A stretch of 64,000 nt of DNA from Chitinophagaceae bacterium (GTDB lineage: Bacteria > Bacteroidota > Bacteroidia > Chitinophagales > Chitinophagaceae), in the NCBI GenBank assembly GCA_004028795.1, contig SAIW01000008.1:300066-364065 (forward strand), in the 5' to 3' direction. Shown here piece after piece: positions 8,137 through 17,697 of the stretch. The translations under genes were made by a program, and so were the position numbers. The notes beneath the pieces are model-generated. The model worked only from the letters and a program-made list of their open reading frames with translations. It searched no databases and was not told the DNA's origin. The stretch's first letter is position 1; each line of letters opens with the position of its first letter.

Positions 8137-10107
8137 TTACCAATTAACTGTTACACCTGCATTAAACATAAACGGAATGGAATTATATCCTCTTACATCA
8201 AAGAATTTTTTATTGGTTATATTCTGTGCATCAGCAAATACTTTAAAATGGTTATTGATGGTATAATCTGCATTAGCTCCCAAAATAAAATAATCACTTA
8301 ACTGAACGTCTGCTGTTTTATAACCACCAACATCGTATCTGCTACTTACATATTTACTGCTTACAGAAACATACAATTGTTTAATCGGCTCAACAGATAC
8401 AATAACATTTACCACATTTTTTGGCCTGCGTAATAAATAATTATAGGTAACAGTGTCTTTATTAGTGGCTCTGTTTTGTGTGGTTTCATCGGCAACTATT
8501 AAGGTATAATTAGCTGTAATGGTTAGCTTTTCGATTGGTTTGATAGTGCTTTCAAATTCAAGCCCATCAACAATTTGCTTTAAGTAGTTAAAATATAAAC
8601 TTGGTTGTGGGTAATTAGCATATAAATAATCAATACCGTTTTTAGTATCTCTATGAAAATAAACACTTCTAAAACTTATTCTCTTTGAACTATAAGCTAT
8701 GCCTGTTTCATAAGTTTTAGATTCTTCAGGTTTTAGATTGGGATTGCCGGGCCCATTAATACTTGTTGGAGTTACGCCTGCATATAATTGATAAAGGCTT
8801 GGTGCTTTAAAACCACTGGCAATACTTCCGAAAATTCTCCAATGCTCATTAATGTTATAAGCAGGATTAAAAGTATAAGTGTAATTGGTATTGTACTTGC
8901 TATGTGTGTTCAATCTTCCGCCAACCTCAAAATTGAATTTATTTCTTTTATCTGAAAAATGAAGCGAAGCATACATAGAAGTTTGACTCGCAGAAGTATC
9001 TTTAAAAGTGCTGCTGTATGGACCGAATGAACTAACAAGATTCAAATAACTATTAAATGAAGCATATCGGTAATCTGCACCGCTTAACAAATCGAAGCCA
9101 CTACCTAAATTAACATGCGTATAGAGTTCTGCAAACTGACTGATAGCATTATAATCATTCAAAGAAAATAAAGCATTGCCTGCACTGTAATTATCATCAT
9201 ACACACGTTTTGATTTGGTGTATTGATAATTACCGGTAACAGTTACACCATTATTTTTAAAAGTAAAACCTGCACCGCTGTTGCTGCTTCTGTTATTAAT
9301 AAAATAAAATGTTTTATCTATAAATGCACCTGCATCAACATCTGCTTTGTATTGACTGAACATGGTAAATGCTCTGAATGCTAATTTATCTGTTGCCTGA
9401 TATTGCACAGCAGCATTAGCCATATTGCCATCATATTGGTCGTTATCAAAATTCTTTATACCCGTACTGTCGTATGCACTTGAAAAACCATTGGTTTTTA
9501 ATTTTGAATAGCGGGCAGAGTATGTAAACTTATCAACCTTTCCATACAATTGAACACTTCCTCTGTAAGTATTTAAATTTCCCGCTGTTAATGTTGCTTT
9601 TCCTGCAAAAGCCTTGTTTACATTCGGTTTCACAGTAATAATATTAATAACACCTGCAATAGCATCACTTCCGTATAAGGTACTTTGTGCACCTTTACAT
9701 ATCTCTATTTTTTCTACATCGTTAATAGAAAATAAATTCATATCATAATCATTATTAATCTGCGATGGTTCATTAACAGGAATGCCATCAATCAATATCA
9801 ATGTTCTTCCTGCATTGGCTCCACGCATAAAAATAGTTTGTACACTGCCTGCATTATTCAAAGCACCGTTAATAACAATACCTGCCTGCTCATTTAATAA
9901 TTGGGCAACTGTTTTGCTTGGGCTGTGTTCAACCTGGTCTTTGGTAATTACAGTAATAACTTTTCCTGTTTGAGATTGCTTTTGTTCAATCTTGTTGGCT
10001 GTTACTACAACAGGGTCTAAAGATTTTCCACTCAATGTGTCTTTGGTTTGTGCAGCAGCAGTTAATGTTGCACCGGCAGCCACAATGGCTAATAATTTTC
10101 TGCTCAT
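8137..10107 (-). CDS. btuB: TonB-dependent receptor, BtuB-like cobalamin transporter
   Basis: A 656-residue outer-membrane receptor. A signal peptide (to about residue 19, ATLTAAAQ) is followed by a plug domain (VVVTANKIEQKQSQTGK; GIPVNEPSQINNDYD; YGSDAIAGVINIIT) and a 22-strand-type barrel ending in an aromatic C-terminus (VTVNW). The N-terminal plug and the length of about 650 fit BtuB-type receptors. The decisive evidence is the cobalamin riboswitch in its leader, which makes vitamin B12 or another corrinoid the likely substrate. No btuFCD genes are adjacent, so inner-membrane import must be encoded elsewhere. Confidence 0.9.
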   Translation of the reverse strand: MSRKLLAIVAAGATLTAAAQTKDTLSGKSLDPVVVTANKIEQKQSQTGKVITVITKDQVEHSPSKTVAQLLNEQAGIVINGALNNAGSVQTIFMRGANAGRTLILIDGIPVNEPSQINNDYDMNLFSINDVEKIEICKGAQSTLYGSDAIAGVINIITVKPNVNKAFAGKATLTAGNLNTYRGSVQLYGKVDKFTYSARYSKLKTNGFSSAYDSTGIKNFDNDQYDGNMANAAVQYQATDKLAFRAFTMFSQYKADVDAGAFIDKTFYFINNRSSNSGAGFTFKNNGVTVTGNYQYTKSKRVYDDNYSAGNALFSLNDYNAISQFAELYTHVNLGSGFDLLSGADYRYASFNSYLNLVSSFGPYSSTFKDTSASQTSMYASLHFSDKRNKFNFEVGGRLNTHSKYNTNYTYTFNPAYNINEHWRIFGSIASGFKAPSLYQLYAGVTPTSINGPGNPNLKPEESKTYETGIAYSSKRISFRSVYFHRDTKNGIDYLYANYPQPSLYFNYLKQIVDGLEFESTIKPIEKLTITANYTLIVADETTQNRATNKDTVTYNYLLRRPKNVVNVIVSVEPIKQLYVSVSSKYVSSRYDVGGYKTADVQLSDYFILGANADYTINNHFKVFADAQNITNKKFFDVRGYNSIPFMFNAGVTVNW

Positions 10108-10239
10108 TCTTTTAAATTTTTTTGGTTAAAGAATGAACCTTCAGATAAATGAAAACTGTAGAAATGAGAAAACAACTTCTGCAGAAAGATGCTCTTTCAT
10201 CTCCGGCCTTTCACCCGAAAGCTCGTTGATTAATATTGG

Positions 10240-10455
10240 TAATTGGCAGGTCTTCTGGCTTGCTGATCTGATGAATGCCTTCCCGCAAATAGAGCAGTGG
10301 CGTGGGTTTCATCAGTGTGAGTCGATAAAATAATTGCAAACAATATTCACTATTCACGTTTCTCGATTCACTTTTCAGCTTTACAGCTACGGGGATAGCT
10401 CACGATTTACACGTGATTCCCTTTTAATCCCGAAATTTCGGGAACCAAATCCGAT
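10240..10455 (-). promoter_or_regulatory. Cobalamin (adenosylcobalamin) riboswitch
   Basis: On the complement the conserved core elements appear in order: GGGAATCACGTGTAAATCGT, GAGCTATCCCCGTAGCTGTAA-type segment, GCCACTG, GGGAAGG and the B12 box AGCCAGAAGACCTGCC (10245-10261). The aptamer ends about 135 nt upstream of the receptor start, leaving room for an expression platform. Expected to repress the receptor when cobalamin is plentiful. Confidence 0.95.
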
Positions 10456-10544
10456 GCAAAAATAACGGGCTGTTTCACGCACAGAAATTTTCTTTCCCAC
10501 AGTTGTTCAACATTAATTATTTTTCACTCTCATTAAACACACTT

Positions 10545-11888
10545 ATGCAAAGCAATCAAAAGCTCAACCTCTTTTCCTTTACAATGATTGTTGTTGGGCT
10601 GGTAATAGGAATGGGCATTTTCAGAACAGCAGCTACCAGTGCTAAAGATGCCATTGCACCTTCTGTTTATTTCAGTGCATGGATTATAGGTGGCATTGTT
10701 GCATTATGCGGTGCATTAACTTATGCTGAAATAGGCAGTCGCTACCCCGTAACAGGTGGTTATTATAAGGTGTTTGCCAAAGCCTATCACCCAAGCATAG
10801 CCTTTGCTATTAACTGTTTAATATTGGTAAGTAATGCTGCAAGCCTTAGTGGTGTTGCATTGGTGGGCAGTGGTTATGTATTAAAAATTATTCCCGGAGA
10901 ATGGAATGATACACATAAAGCATTATTAAGTTGCGGTGCTATTGTTCTTTTTTATATCATTAATTTAATGGGATTAAAGATGAGTTCATTGGCACAAAAC
11001 ATTTTAATGATTATTAAAATCACTATGATTTTAGTGTTAATAGCTGCTCTGTTCTTTCCCGATAAATATGCACAGCATACAGTTGTACAAGCTGCTAATC
11101 AATCAATAAATACAATGGACTGGATTAAAAGTTTGGGCATCAGTTTAGTAGCTGTTTCGTTTACTTATGGCGGTTATCAGCAAACTATCAACTTTGGTAA
11201 TGAAGTAAAAAATCCTTCAAAAACAATTCCCAGAGGAATATTTTTTGGTATAGCTATTATTATCGGTTTGTATTTGTTGGTTAACTTAAGCTATTACAAT
11301 CTGGTTGGTTTCAATCAAATGAAAAATGAAAGAGAAATTGCTTATGTGGTTATTGATAAAATGTTCGGAAACACAGGTGCTACCATATTTTCAGCGTTTT
11401 TATTTTTAGGTGTATTGGCTTATGTAAATGGTTTATTAATGAGCAACCCAAGGGTAATGTTTGCTATGGGCGAAGATGGAAGTTTGCCTAAAATATTTTC
11501 CAATCAAAATAAAAAAACAGGTGTGCTAACACTTTCGTTAACAGTGTTTGCCATAGTTTGTATCATTATTTTATTCTTCTCTCAACAGTTTGAAAGAATA
11601 TTAACCTTCTCAATTTTTCTGGATTGTTTTGGAATGATATTAAGCAGTGCCACTATATTCTGGTTCAGAAAAAAAACAAAGCATTTAGATAATACCGGTA
11701 TTTATAAAGTGAAGCTGTTTCCTTTAGCACCGTTGGTATTTATTGCAGCTTATGTATTTGTAGGCATAAGTATTACTATGGATTATAAACAAAATAATTA
11801 TGCAGCAGCCATTGGCATAGCTGTATTGGCTTTATTTATGATTATTTATTTTGTGTTGCACAGAAAAACCAAGCCCGATGCTGAATAA
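10545..11888 (+). CDS. APC-superfamily amino acid permease
   Basis: About 447 residues with 12 hydrophobic helices. The first helix carries the family substrate-binding glycine motif IGMGIFRTAATSA, and SAWIIGGIVALCGALTYAEIG is characteristic of the APC superfamily. I start at the ATG at 10545 (MQSNQKLN), because the 14 upstream codons add an unsupported extension. Probably a proton-coupled amino acid transporter or exchanger of the inner membrane; specificity unknown. The next gene overlaps its stop by 11 nt. Confidence 0.87.
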   Translation: MQSNQKLNLFSFTMIVVGLVIGMGIFRTAATSAKDAIAPSVYFSAWIIGGIVALCGALTYAEIGSRYPVTGGYYKVFAKAYHPSIAFAINCLILVSNAASLSGVALVGSGYVLKIIPGEWNDTHKALLSCGAIVLFYIINLMGLKMSSLAQNILMIIKITMILVLIAALFFPDKYAQHTVVQAANQSINTMDWIKSLGISLVAVSFTYGGYQQTINFGNEVKNPSKTIPRGIFFGIAIIIGLYLLVNLSYYNLVGFNQMKNEREIAYVVIDKMFGNTGATIFSAFLFLGVLAYVNGLLMSNPRVMFAMGEDGSLPKIFSNQNKKTGVLTLSLTVFAIVCIIILFFSQQFERILTFSIFLDCFGMILSSATIFWFRKKTKHLDNTGIYKVKLFPLAPLVFIAAYVFVGISITMDYKQNNYAAAIGIAVLALFMIIYFVLHRKTKPDAE

Positions 11889-12225
11889 ATTAAGAACGGT
11901 TATTTATCATGTTGATGATATCATCAAAGCTAAAGATTGGTATATACAACTAACAGGCATTCAACCATATTTTGATGAAATTTTTTATATTGGTTTTGAT
12001 ATTAATGGCTGTGAATTAGGTTTAGACCCGGATACAAATAATATTGAAAAAGGCAATCATCATGTAGCCTATTGGAGTGTTGATGATATTGCTGAAGCAG
12101 TTGCTAAAGCAGAAAGTATCGGAGCTGTAATCATTTCTCCTATTCAAAATGTTGGCGGAAATATAGAAGTGGCTATTGTTGCGGATCCGTTTGGAAATAA
12201 TATCGGTTTAATTGCAGGAGCATAA
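11878..12225 (+). CDS. VOC (glyoxalase/bleomycin-resistance) family protein
   Basis: A 115-residue single VOC domain: LRTVIYHVDDIIKAKDWY opens the first beta-alpha-beta-beta-beta module and VGGNIEVAIVADPFGNNIGL ends the second, with a Glu ligand candidate in GCELGLDP. Translation starts inside the permease (ATGCTGAATAA overlap), so the two are translationally coupled. Enzymatic role cannot be assigned. Confidence 0.8.
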   Translation: MLNKLRTVIYHVDDIIKAKDWYIQLTGIQPYFDEIFYIGFDINGCELGLDPDTNNIEKGNHHVAYWSVDDIAEAVAKAESIGAVIISPIQNVGGNIEVAIVADPFGNNIGLIAGA

Positions 12226-12303
12226 ATTACCATGCAACCGCAGATGTTTCCACTCATCTAAATTATTATGCGGTGCCCATCTTTCCATTATTTTTGTTGA
12301 GAT

Positions 12304-13737
12304 ATGAGAAAATTAATTACCATAATAAGTTGTATTGCCTGTTTGCAACTGGCAGCACAGGATACAACAGGCAAGTGGGATTTACGTAAATGTGTTGATT
12401 ATGCCGTAAAAAATAATATATCTATTAAACAGGCCGATGTTCAGGCAAGAATTACCGCATTACAATTAAAGCAGAATAAATTATTTCAATATCCAACGGC
12501 TTCGGCTGCTACTTCAGGTAATTTACAATTTGGTCGTTCTATAGACCCAACCACTAATCAGTTTACTACAACAGAATTATTAAGTCAGAGTTATTCTCTA
12601 CAAGGCGGTATGTTGCTATTTAACTGGGGTAGATTAAAAAACAGTATCGCTTCAGCTCTATTCAGTACACAGGCGGCTTTTGCAGATGTTGAAAAAACTG
12701 CCAATGATGTTTCATTAACAGTAGCTAACTATTATCTTAATGTTTTAGCTACTAAACAGCAAATTGAAATTGCAGTGGTACAAGTGCAACAAACAGCAGC
12801 ACAATTAGAAGTTACTAAAAAGAAAGTAGAGGCAGGGGCTTTACCGGAATTAAATCAAGTACAGTTAGAAGCCCAATTAGCAACAGACAGCAGCAATTTA
12901 ATTACTGCACAATCTAACTATGCATTAAGTGTGTTGAGTTTAAAAGGGGCATTAAGTTTAGATGCTTCAACCCCTTTTGAAGTAATAACACCATCGTTAG
13001 ATAAAATACCATTAGAATCTTTATTAAACTTACAGCCGGATGCTGTATATCAATTAGCATTAACAACACAACCTTTGCAAAAAGGAGACAGCTTAAGAAT
13101 AAAAGCAGCAGAAAAAAACGTTGCAGCTAATAAATCTGCTTTGTATCCTAGCCTTTCTGCTAATTATGCATTTGCAAGTGCATTTAATAATAAAGCATTA
13201 GAAGCAACCGGTTCCTCCCAGATATTATCTCCTATTGGTACTGTAAAAGTTAGTGGTACAGATTACAGTGTTTTTCCTTTAAACCCATTTACCATTTACA
13301 GTTATGGTAAAACAGGATATTTTAATCAATTGGGCAATAACTTCAGTCAAAGTGTTGGTTTAAGTTTATCTGTTCCTATTTTCAGTAACGGACAAAGAAG
13401 AATTACTTACGAACAGAGCAAATTAAGTTTGAAGAATTATCAGTTGCAAAGCCAGCAGGATAACCTTACATTGAAAAACAATATTTATACTTCCTATACC
13501 AATGTGGTTACTGCTTTGCAGAAGTATAATGCAAGTACCAGAGCTGTTGAAAGTGCACAGAAAGCATTTGACTTTGCAAGTAAAAGATATGAAGTTGGTT
13601 TGCTTAGCACCTACGATTTAATTGTAACACAAAACAATTTAACTACTGCTAAATTGCAACAATTGAATAATGAGTATGATTACGTGTTTAAGATGAAATT
13701 ATTGGAGTTTTATAAAGGACAAGGAATTAAATTATAA
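12304..13737 (+). CDS. TolC family outer membrane efflux protein
   Basis: A 477-residue outer-membrane factor with a signal peptide (CIACLQLAAQ) and two repeats of long alpha-helices (residues about 150-230 and 370-460) alternating with beta-strands. It contains QLEVTKKKVEAGALPELNQVQLEAQ-type helices (shown only in part) and a C-terminal RYEVGLLSTYDLIVTQNNL. Forms the trimeric exit duct of a tripartite pump with the adaptor encoded 90 nt downstream. Confidence 0.88.
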   Translation: MRKLITIISCIACLQLAAQDTTGKWDLRKCVDYAVKNNISIKQADVQARITALQLKQNKLFQYPTASAATSGNLQFGRSIDPTTNQFTTTELLSQSYSLQGGMLLFNWGRLKNSIASALFSTQAAFADVEKTANDVSLTVANYYLNVLATKQQIEIAVVQVQQTAAQLEVTKKKVEAGALPELNQVQLEAQLATDSSNLITAQSNYALSVLSLKGALSLDASTPFEVITPSLDKIPLESLLNLQPDAVYQLALTTQPLQKGDSLRIKAAEKNVAANKSALYPSLSANYAFASAFNNKALEATGSSQILSPIGTVKVSGTDYSVFPLNPFTIYSYGKTGYFNQLGNNFSQSVGLSLSVPIFSNGQRRITYEQSKLSLKNYQLQSQQDNLTLKNNIYTSYTNVVTALQKYNASTRAVESAQKAFDFASKRYEVGLLSTYDLIVTQNNLTTAKLQQLNNEYDYVFKMKLLEFYKGQGIKL

Positions 13738-13827
13738 TTGCTGAATAAAGAACAGAACGTAAAAGAGTGCGACGCAACCTAAGCTGCACAAAGGTTTGCA
13801 GCTAAGTACAAAAAGAAATATATTGTT

Positions 13828-15147
13828 ATGAATAAAACATTGCTTTGGATAATTATCGGGTTGGTGGTTTTAATAGGAGGATTAGTAGCATTAAAATCTG
13901 CCGGCGTTTTAGGTAAAGATGAAGGCACAAAAGTTATTACTGAAAAGGCTGCCAAACGTACGATTATTGAAACTGTAAATGCCAGCGGTAAAGTATATCC
14001 TGAAATTGAAGTAAAGGTTAGCCCTGATATTAGTGGAGAAATTACGCAGTTAAATGTTAATGAAGGCGACAGCGTTAAGAAAGGCCAGATACTGGCAAGA
14101 ATTTATGCTGATATTTATCAAACACAAAAAGAGCAGGTGCAGGCAGGTGTGAGCCAGGCCGAAGCTCAGGTTTCTAATTCAGAAGCTTCATTAACAGGCT
14201 TAAAAGCGGTGTTAGATCAGGCACAGCTTACTTATAACAGACAGAAAAAATTGTTAGATAATAAAGTAATCAGTGCATCAGAATTTGAAACAGCACAACA
14301 GGCATTGTTAACAGCACAATCTAATTACAACGCAGCATTACAGGGTATTAAAGCAGGTAAGGCTAATATAAAAAATGCAGAGGCACAATTGGCCAAAGCA
14401 GATAAAGATTTATCAAGAACTGTTATTGTTGCACCGATGGATGGAGTAATAAGTTTATTAAGTGTAAAGAAAGGTGAACGTGTGGCGGGTAACAGTTTTA
14501 ATGTTGGTACTGAAATGATGCGTATTGCAGATATGAACAGTATTGTTGTTCAGGTTGATGTTGGCGAGAATGATATTCCTAAAGTAAAAATTGGCGACAC
14601 TGCTGTTGTAGAAATTGATGCATATAATAACAGAAAATTTAAAGGATTGGTATATAAAATTGCCAATCCGAGCTCAACAACAACTTCTGTAAGTACGAGT
14701 ACAGATGTTACGAATTATACAGTACATATTCGTTTATTATTAGAAAGCTATAAAGATTTAATTGCACCGGGTAAACCATTTCCTTTCCGCCCTAAAATGA
14801 GTGCCAGTGCAGATATTCAAACAAGAACAGAAAAAGATGTATTAAGTGTTCCTTTAAATGCTGTAACAACAAGAGAGGCAAAAGCTAAAGACGGTAAAAC
14901 AAACGGAACAGAAGAAGTTGTTTTTATATTGAATAAAACAGCAGGTACTATTAAGAAAGTTAAAGTATCAACGGCTATTCAGGATTTGAATTACATACAA
15001 ATTAAAGAGGGGTTGAAAGATGGCGATGAAGTAATAACAGGCCCTTATGCAGCAGTAAGTAAAATTTTAAATGATGGTTCTAAGGTAACAGTAACCACAA
15101 AAGATAAAGTGTACGACGATAAGAACACATCTGATAAAAAACAATAA
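13828..15147 (+). CDS. HlyD/RND-type periplasmic adaptor subunit (membrane fusion protein)
   Basis: A 439-residue inner-membrane-anchored adaptor. It has one N-terminal helix (LLWIIIGLVVLIGGLVAL), a biotinyl-lipoyl-like half-motif (VSPDISGEITQLNVNEGDSV), a coiled-coil hairpin (residues about 95-190), the second lipoyl half (IVAPMDGVISLLSVKKGERV), then beta-barrel and membrane-proximal domains. It partners the TolC-like protein upstream. The ABC permease/ATPase that normally completes such a pump is not adjacent; the next gene is gpsA behind a terminator. Confidence 0.88.
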   Translation: MNKTLLWIIIGLVVLIGGLVALKSAGVLGKDEGTKVITEKAAKRTIIETVNASGKVYPEIEVKVSPDISGEITQLNVNEGDSVKKGQILARIYADIYQTQKEQVQAGVSQAEAQVSNSEASLTGLKAVLDQAQLTYNRQKKLLDNKVISASEFETAQQALLTAQSNYNAALQGIKAGKANIKNAEAQLAKADKDLSRTVIVAPMDGVISLLSVKKGERVAGNSFNVGTEMMRIADMNSIVVQVDVGENDIPKVKIGDTAVVEIDAYNNRKFKGLVYKIANPSSTTTSVSTSTDVTNYTVHIRLLLESYKDLIAPGKPFPFRPKMSASADIQTRTEKDVLSVPLNAVTTREAKAKDGKTNGTEEVVFILNKTAGTIKKVKVSTAIQDLNYIQIKEGLKDGDEVITGPYAAVSKILNDGSKVTVTTKDKVYDDKNTSDKKQ

Positions 15148-15151
15148 TTTT

Positions 15152-15182
15152 AAAAGGGAAGTTAACAGCTTCCCTTTTTTAT
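15152..15182 (+). terminator. Rho-independent terminator after the efflux adaptor
   Basis: Stem AAAAGGGAAG (from 15153) pairs with CTTCCCTTTT around a short loop and runs into T residues, 5 nt after the adaptor stop codon. Confidence 0.8.
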
Positions 15183-15236
15183 TCTGCTTATTGCAGCAAT
15201 AGCTTTCGTATGTTTGTTTTTCACTAAAATTTTGCT

Positions 15237-16247
15237 ATGCAGTTCGGTATTATAGGAAGCGGAAGTTGGGCAACGGCTTTAGCTAAAATTCTTACAGATA
15301 ATGGTAATACTATTTATTGGTGGGTACGTAATGCAACTACTATAAAAACTATTCAGCAACGCAGGCATAACCCGCATTATTTACATGCTGCTTATTTTAA
15401 TACTGCTCAATTACTGTTGGAAAATGATATAGCAAAAGTTGTTGCAGCATGCGATGTATTGGTTATTGCCGTGCCATCTGCTTATGCGGAAGATGCCTTC
15501 AATCAATTAGATAAAGATGCTTTGAAAGGAAAGAAAATAATGAGTGCTATTAAAGGTATTCTTCCTTCTAACAATCAATTATTAAATGATTATCTGAAAG
15601 ATAAATTCAATGTTGCTATTGAAGATTATTTTACCATCTTGGGTCCTTGTCATGCAGAAGAAGTAGCATCAGAAAAACTTTCTTATTTAACTTTTTCAGG
15701 AGTTGATGAAGCAACAGCCAAGCAATTGGCAGGCTTCTTTAAAACAGAATATTTAAATACTATTACCAATCATGATGTTATTGGTGTGCAGTATGCTGCC
15801 ATTTTAAAAAATATTTATGCGTTAGGAGCAGGTATAGCACACGGATTGGAATACGGTGATAATTTTTTAAGTGTTTACATTGCCAATACTGCAGATGAAA
15901 TGGTTGTGTTTTTAAAACAATTGGTTTGGAATAATGAAACCGAGGAAGAACAACGCAGTATTAATTATGCAGCTTCAGTTTATTTGGGAGATTTATTGGT
16001 AACCTGCTATTCTTTATACAGCCGTAACAGAACTTTTGGCAATATGATTGGTAAAGGTTACAGTGTTAAAGCTGCACAGTTAGAATTAAATATGGTGGCA
16101 GAAGGTTATAATGCAAGTAAATGCATCTATAAAACCAATGAAACAGTAAAAGCTGCGATGCCTATTGCAACTACGATTTATGAAATTTTGTGGGAAAACT
16201 TATCTGCCGAAGAAGGCTTTAAAAAAATTGAAAGCCTGTTGTTTTAA
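15237..16247 (+). CDS. gpsA: Glycerol-3-phosphate dehydrogenase [NAD(P)+]
   Basis: A 336-residue cytoplasmic enzyme making sn-glycerol 3-phosphate from dihydroxyacetone phosphate for phospholipid synthesis. The Rossmann motif GSGSWATALAKIL begins at residue 7. The catalytic-lysine segment QYAAILKNIYALGAGI and the substrate-binding YSRNRTFGNMIGKG are intact. Length fits the family. Starts at the ATG at 15237, right after a terminator and short intergenic gap. Confidence 0.95.
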   Translation: MQFGIIGSGSWATALAKILTDNGNTIYWWVRNATTIKTIQQRRHNPHYLHAAYFNTAQLLLENDIAKVVAACDVLVIAVPSAYAEDAFNQLDKDALKGKKIMSAIKGILPSNNQLLNDYLKDKFNVAIEDYFTILGPCHAEEVASEKLSYLTFSGVDEATAKQLAGFFKTEYLNTITNHDVIGVQYAAILKNIYALGAGIAHGLEYGDNFLSVYIANTADEMVVFLKQLVWNNETEEEQRSINYAASVYLGDLLVTCYSLYSRNRTFGNMIGKGYSVKAAQLELNMVAEGYNASKCIYKTNETVKAAMPIATTIYEILWENLSAEEGFKKIESLLF

Positions 16248-16263
16248 GTTGTAACTTTATGTC

Positions 16264-16368
16264 ATGCCAATTTCATTCACCATATTAAACCCCGTTTGTT
16301 TACTCCTTTTACTGGGTGTAATAATAGTGGTAAATATTTGCAGAAGATTATTTGGTAAGCAGCATTAA
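16264..16368 (+). CDS. Possible 34-residue membrane microprotein
   Basis: A short open frame 16 nt after gpsA encodes a peptide with one long hydrophobic stretch (VCLLLLLGVIIVVNI) and a basic C-terminus (CRRLFGKQH). It fits between gpsA and the convergent hemW without overlap. No convincing ribosome binding site is seen, so this is a candidate only. Confidence 0.3.
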   Translation: MPISFTILNPVCLLLLLGVIIVVNICRRLFGKQH

Positions 16369-16370
16369 TT

Positions 16371-17498
16371 CTACTCCAACTGAAACAAATCCGCAGCAAT
16401 ACCATCTGCCAAAAATTTGCCTTTATCAGTTAATACAATATTGTTTTCAGTCATTATCAAATCATTACTCAAGTACCATTTTTCTGCGGCTTGTATAATT
16501 TTCTTTTTCCATCTGTCATCTACCAGATGCCATCTTTTATCTTCAAAATCAATACCTTCTTTTGTTCGCAGAGCAATCATTATAAATTCATTTAATCGCT
16601 GGGTAGCCGTTAATATTTCTGCTTCAAACGGAATCATATTTTGCTCTAAGCTTTTCATGTACAAAGCATTATTGGCAATATTCCATTGGCGTTGTTTGCC
16701 ATTATAAGAATGAGCCGAGGGGCCTAACCCCAAATACGGTTTGCCCTGCCAATAACTGCTGTTGTGTTTACTGCGATAACCCTGTTTGGCAAGATTAGAA
16801 ATCTCATAATGCTCGTAATTATTTTCGGCAGCCCATTGTAAAAGCATTTCAAAATGTTCAGCCTGTTTATCTGCATTGGTGTTTTGTTTCTTTCCCTGTA
16901 AAATCATTTTATCTAATGCAGTTCCTTTTTCAACAGTTAAAGCATAACAGGAAATATGCGGAATATTTAATGCAGCAACAGTTTGTAAATTCAGCAACCA
17001 TTGTTCATGGCTTAATAAGGGAGTACCATAAATTAAATCAACCGAAATATTATCAAAGTATTGCAAGGCTAATTTTAAATTACCTATTGCCTGTGCTGCA
17101 TTGTGTGCCCTGTTCATCCAAACCAATTCTTCTTCATTAAAAGATTGTATGCCTATACTTAAACGGTTAATGCCACAGGATTTCCAACCTTGTAATTTTT
17201 CTTCATTAATATCATCAGGGTTGGCTTCTAAGGTTATTTCTGCAGTAGGGTTAATTGTATAATGCTTTCTTAATTCATACACTATACATTGTACATCATA
17301 CACCGTACATAAACTTGGTGTTCCGCCGCCAAAGTAAATCGTATCAACGGTTTCGGTTAATTCATCTTTTCTTAAAAATGCTTCTTTGTTAATGGCCGCT
17401 AACATTTGCGGCACTGAATCTTGTACAGTAGAAAAATGAAAATTGCAATAGTGGCAGGCTTTTCTGCAAAAAGGAATATGTATGTAAATACCTGCCAT
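16371..17498 (-). CDS. hemW: Radical SAM family haem chaperone HemW
   Basis: A 375-residue HemN-like protein. The radical SAM cluster motif is CRKACHYCNF (CxxxCxxC with the following aromatic residue typical of HemW), followed by GGGTPSLC and the SAM-binding ITLEANPDDI. HemW members carry the CNF ending of the cluster motif and act as haem chaperones rather than as coproporphyrinogen oxidase. This is the last host gene before the inserted element. Confidence 0.9.
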   Translation of the reverse strand: MAGIYIHIPFCRKACHYCNFHFSTVQDSVPQMLAAINKEAFLRKDELTETVDTIYFGGGTPSLCTVYDVQCIVYELRKHYTINPTAEITLEANPDDINEEKLQGWKSCGINRLSIGIQSFNEEELVWMNRAHNAAQAIGNLKLALQYFDNISVDLIYGTPLLSHEQWLLNLQTVAALNIPHISCYALTVEKGTALDKMILQGKKQNTNADKQAEHFEMLLQWAAENNYEHYEISNLAKQGYRSKHNSSYWQGKPYLGLGPSAHSYNGKQRQWNIANNALYMKSLEQNMIPFEAEILTATQRLNEFIMIALRTKEGIDFEDKRWHLVDDRWKKKIIQAAEKWYLSNDLIMTENNIVLTDKGKFLADGIAADLFQLE

Positions 17499-17620
17499 GC
17501 TTTTAAGAGTATATAATCCCGTAAAGAATGGGATAGATTAATGATATTAACGTGTTGATTATCAATGTTAAATACGTTTTAATAGCTTCCTTAATCTTTT
17601 GTTTTTTATTCTATTTTATA

Positions 17621-17673
17621 TTACTTTTGTTACTCGGGTGTTACTATTTAGGTTTAACGAGTAACAAAAGTAA
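17621..17673. repeat. 16-bp perfect inverted repeat upstream of the integrase
   Basis: TTACTTTTGTTACTCG (17621-17636) is mirrored by CGAGTAACAAAAGTAA (17658-17673) around a 21-nt centre, 25 nt before the integrase start. It could be an integrase arm/core binding site or an autoregulatory operator. The half-site resembles sequence at the right end (43508-43523). Confidence 0.7.
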
Positions 17674-17697
17674 CAAATAAACAGTAATTAATAAGTC

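Noticed and set aside
10133..10333. Open frame of 66 codons on the + strand
   Set aside because: It lies antisense over the cobalamin riboswitch, and its composition follows the conserved RNA motifs.
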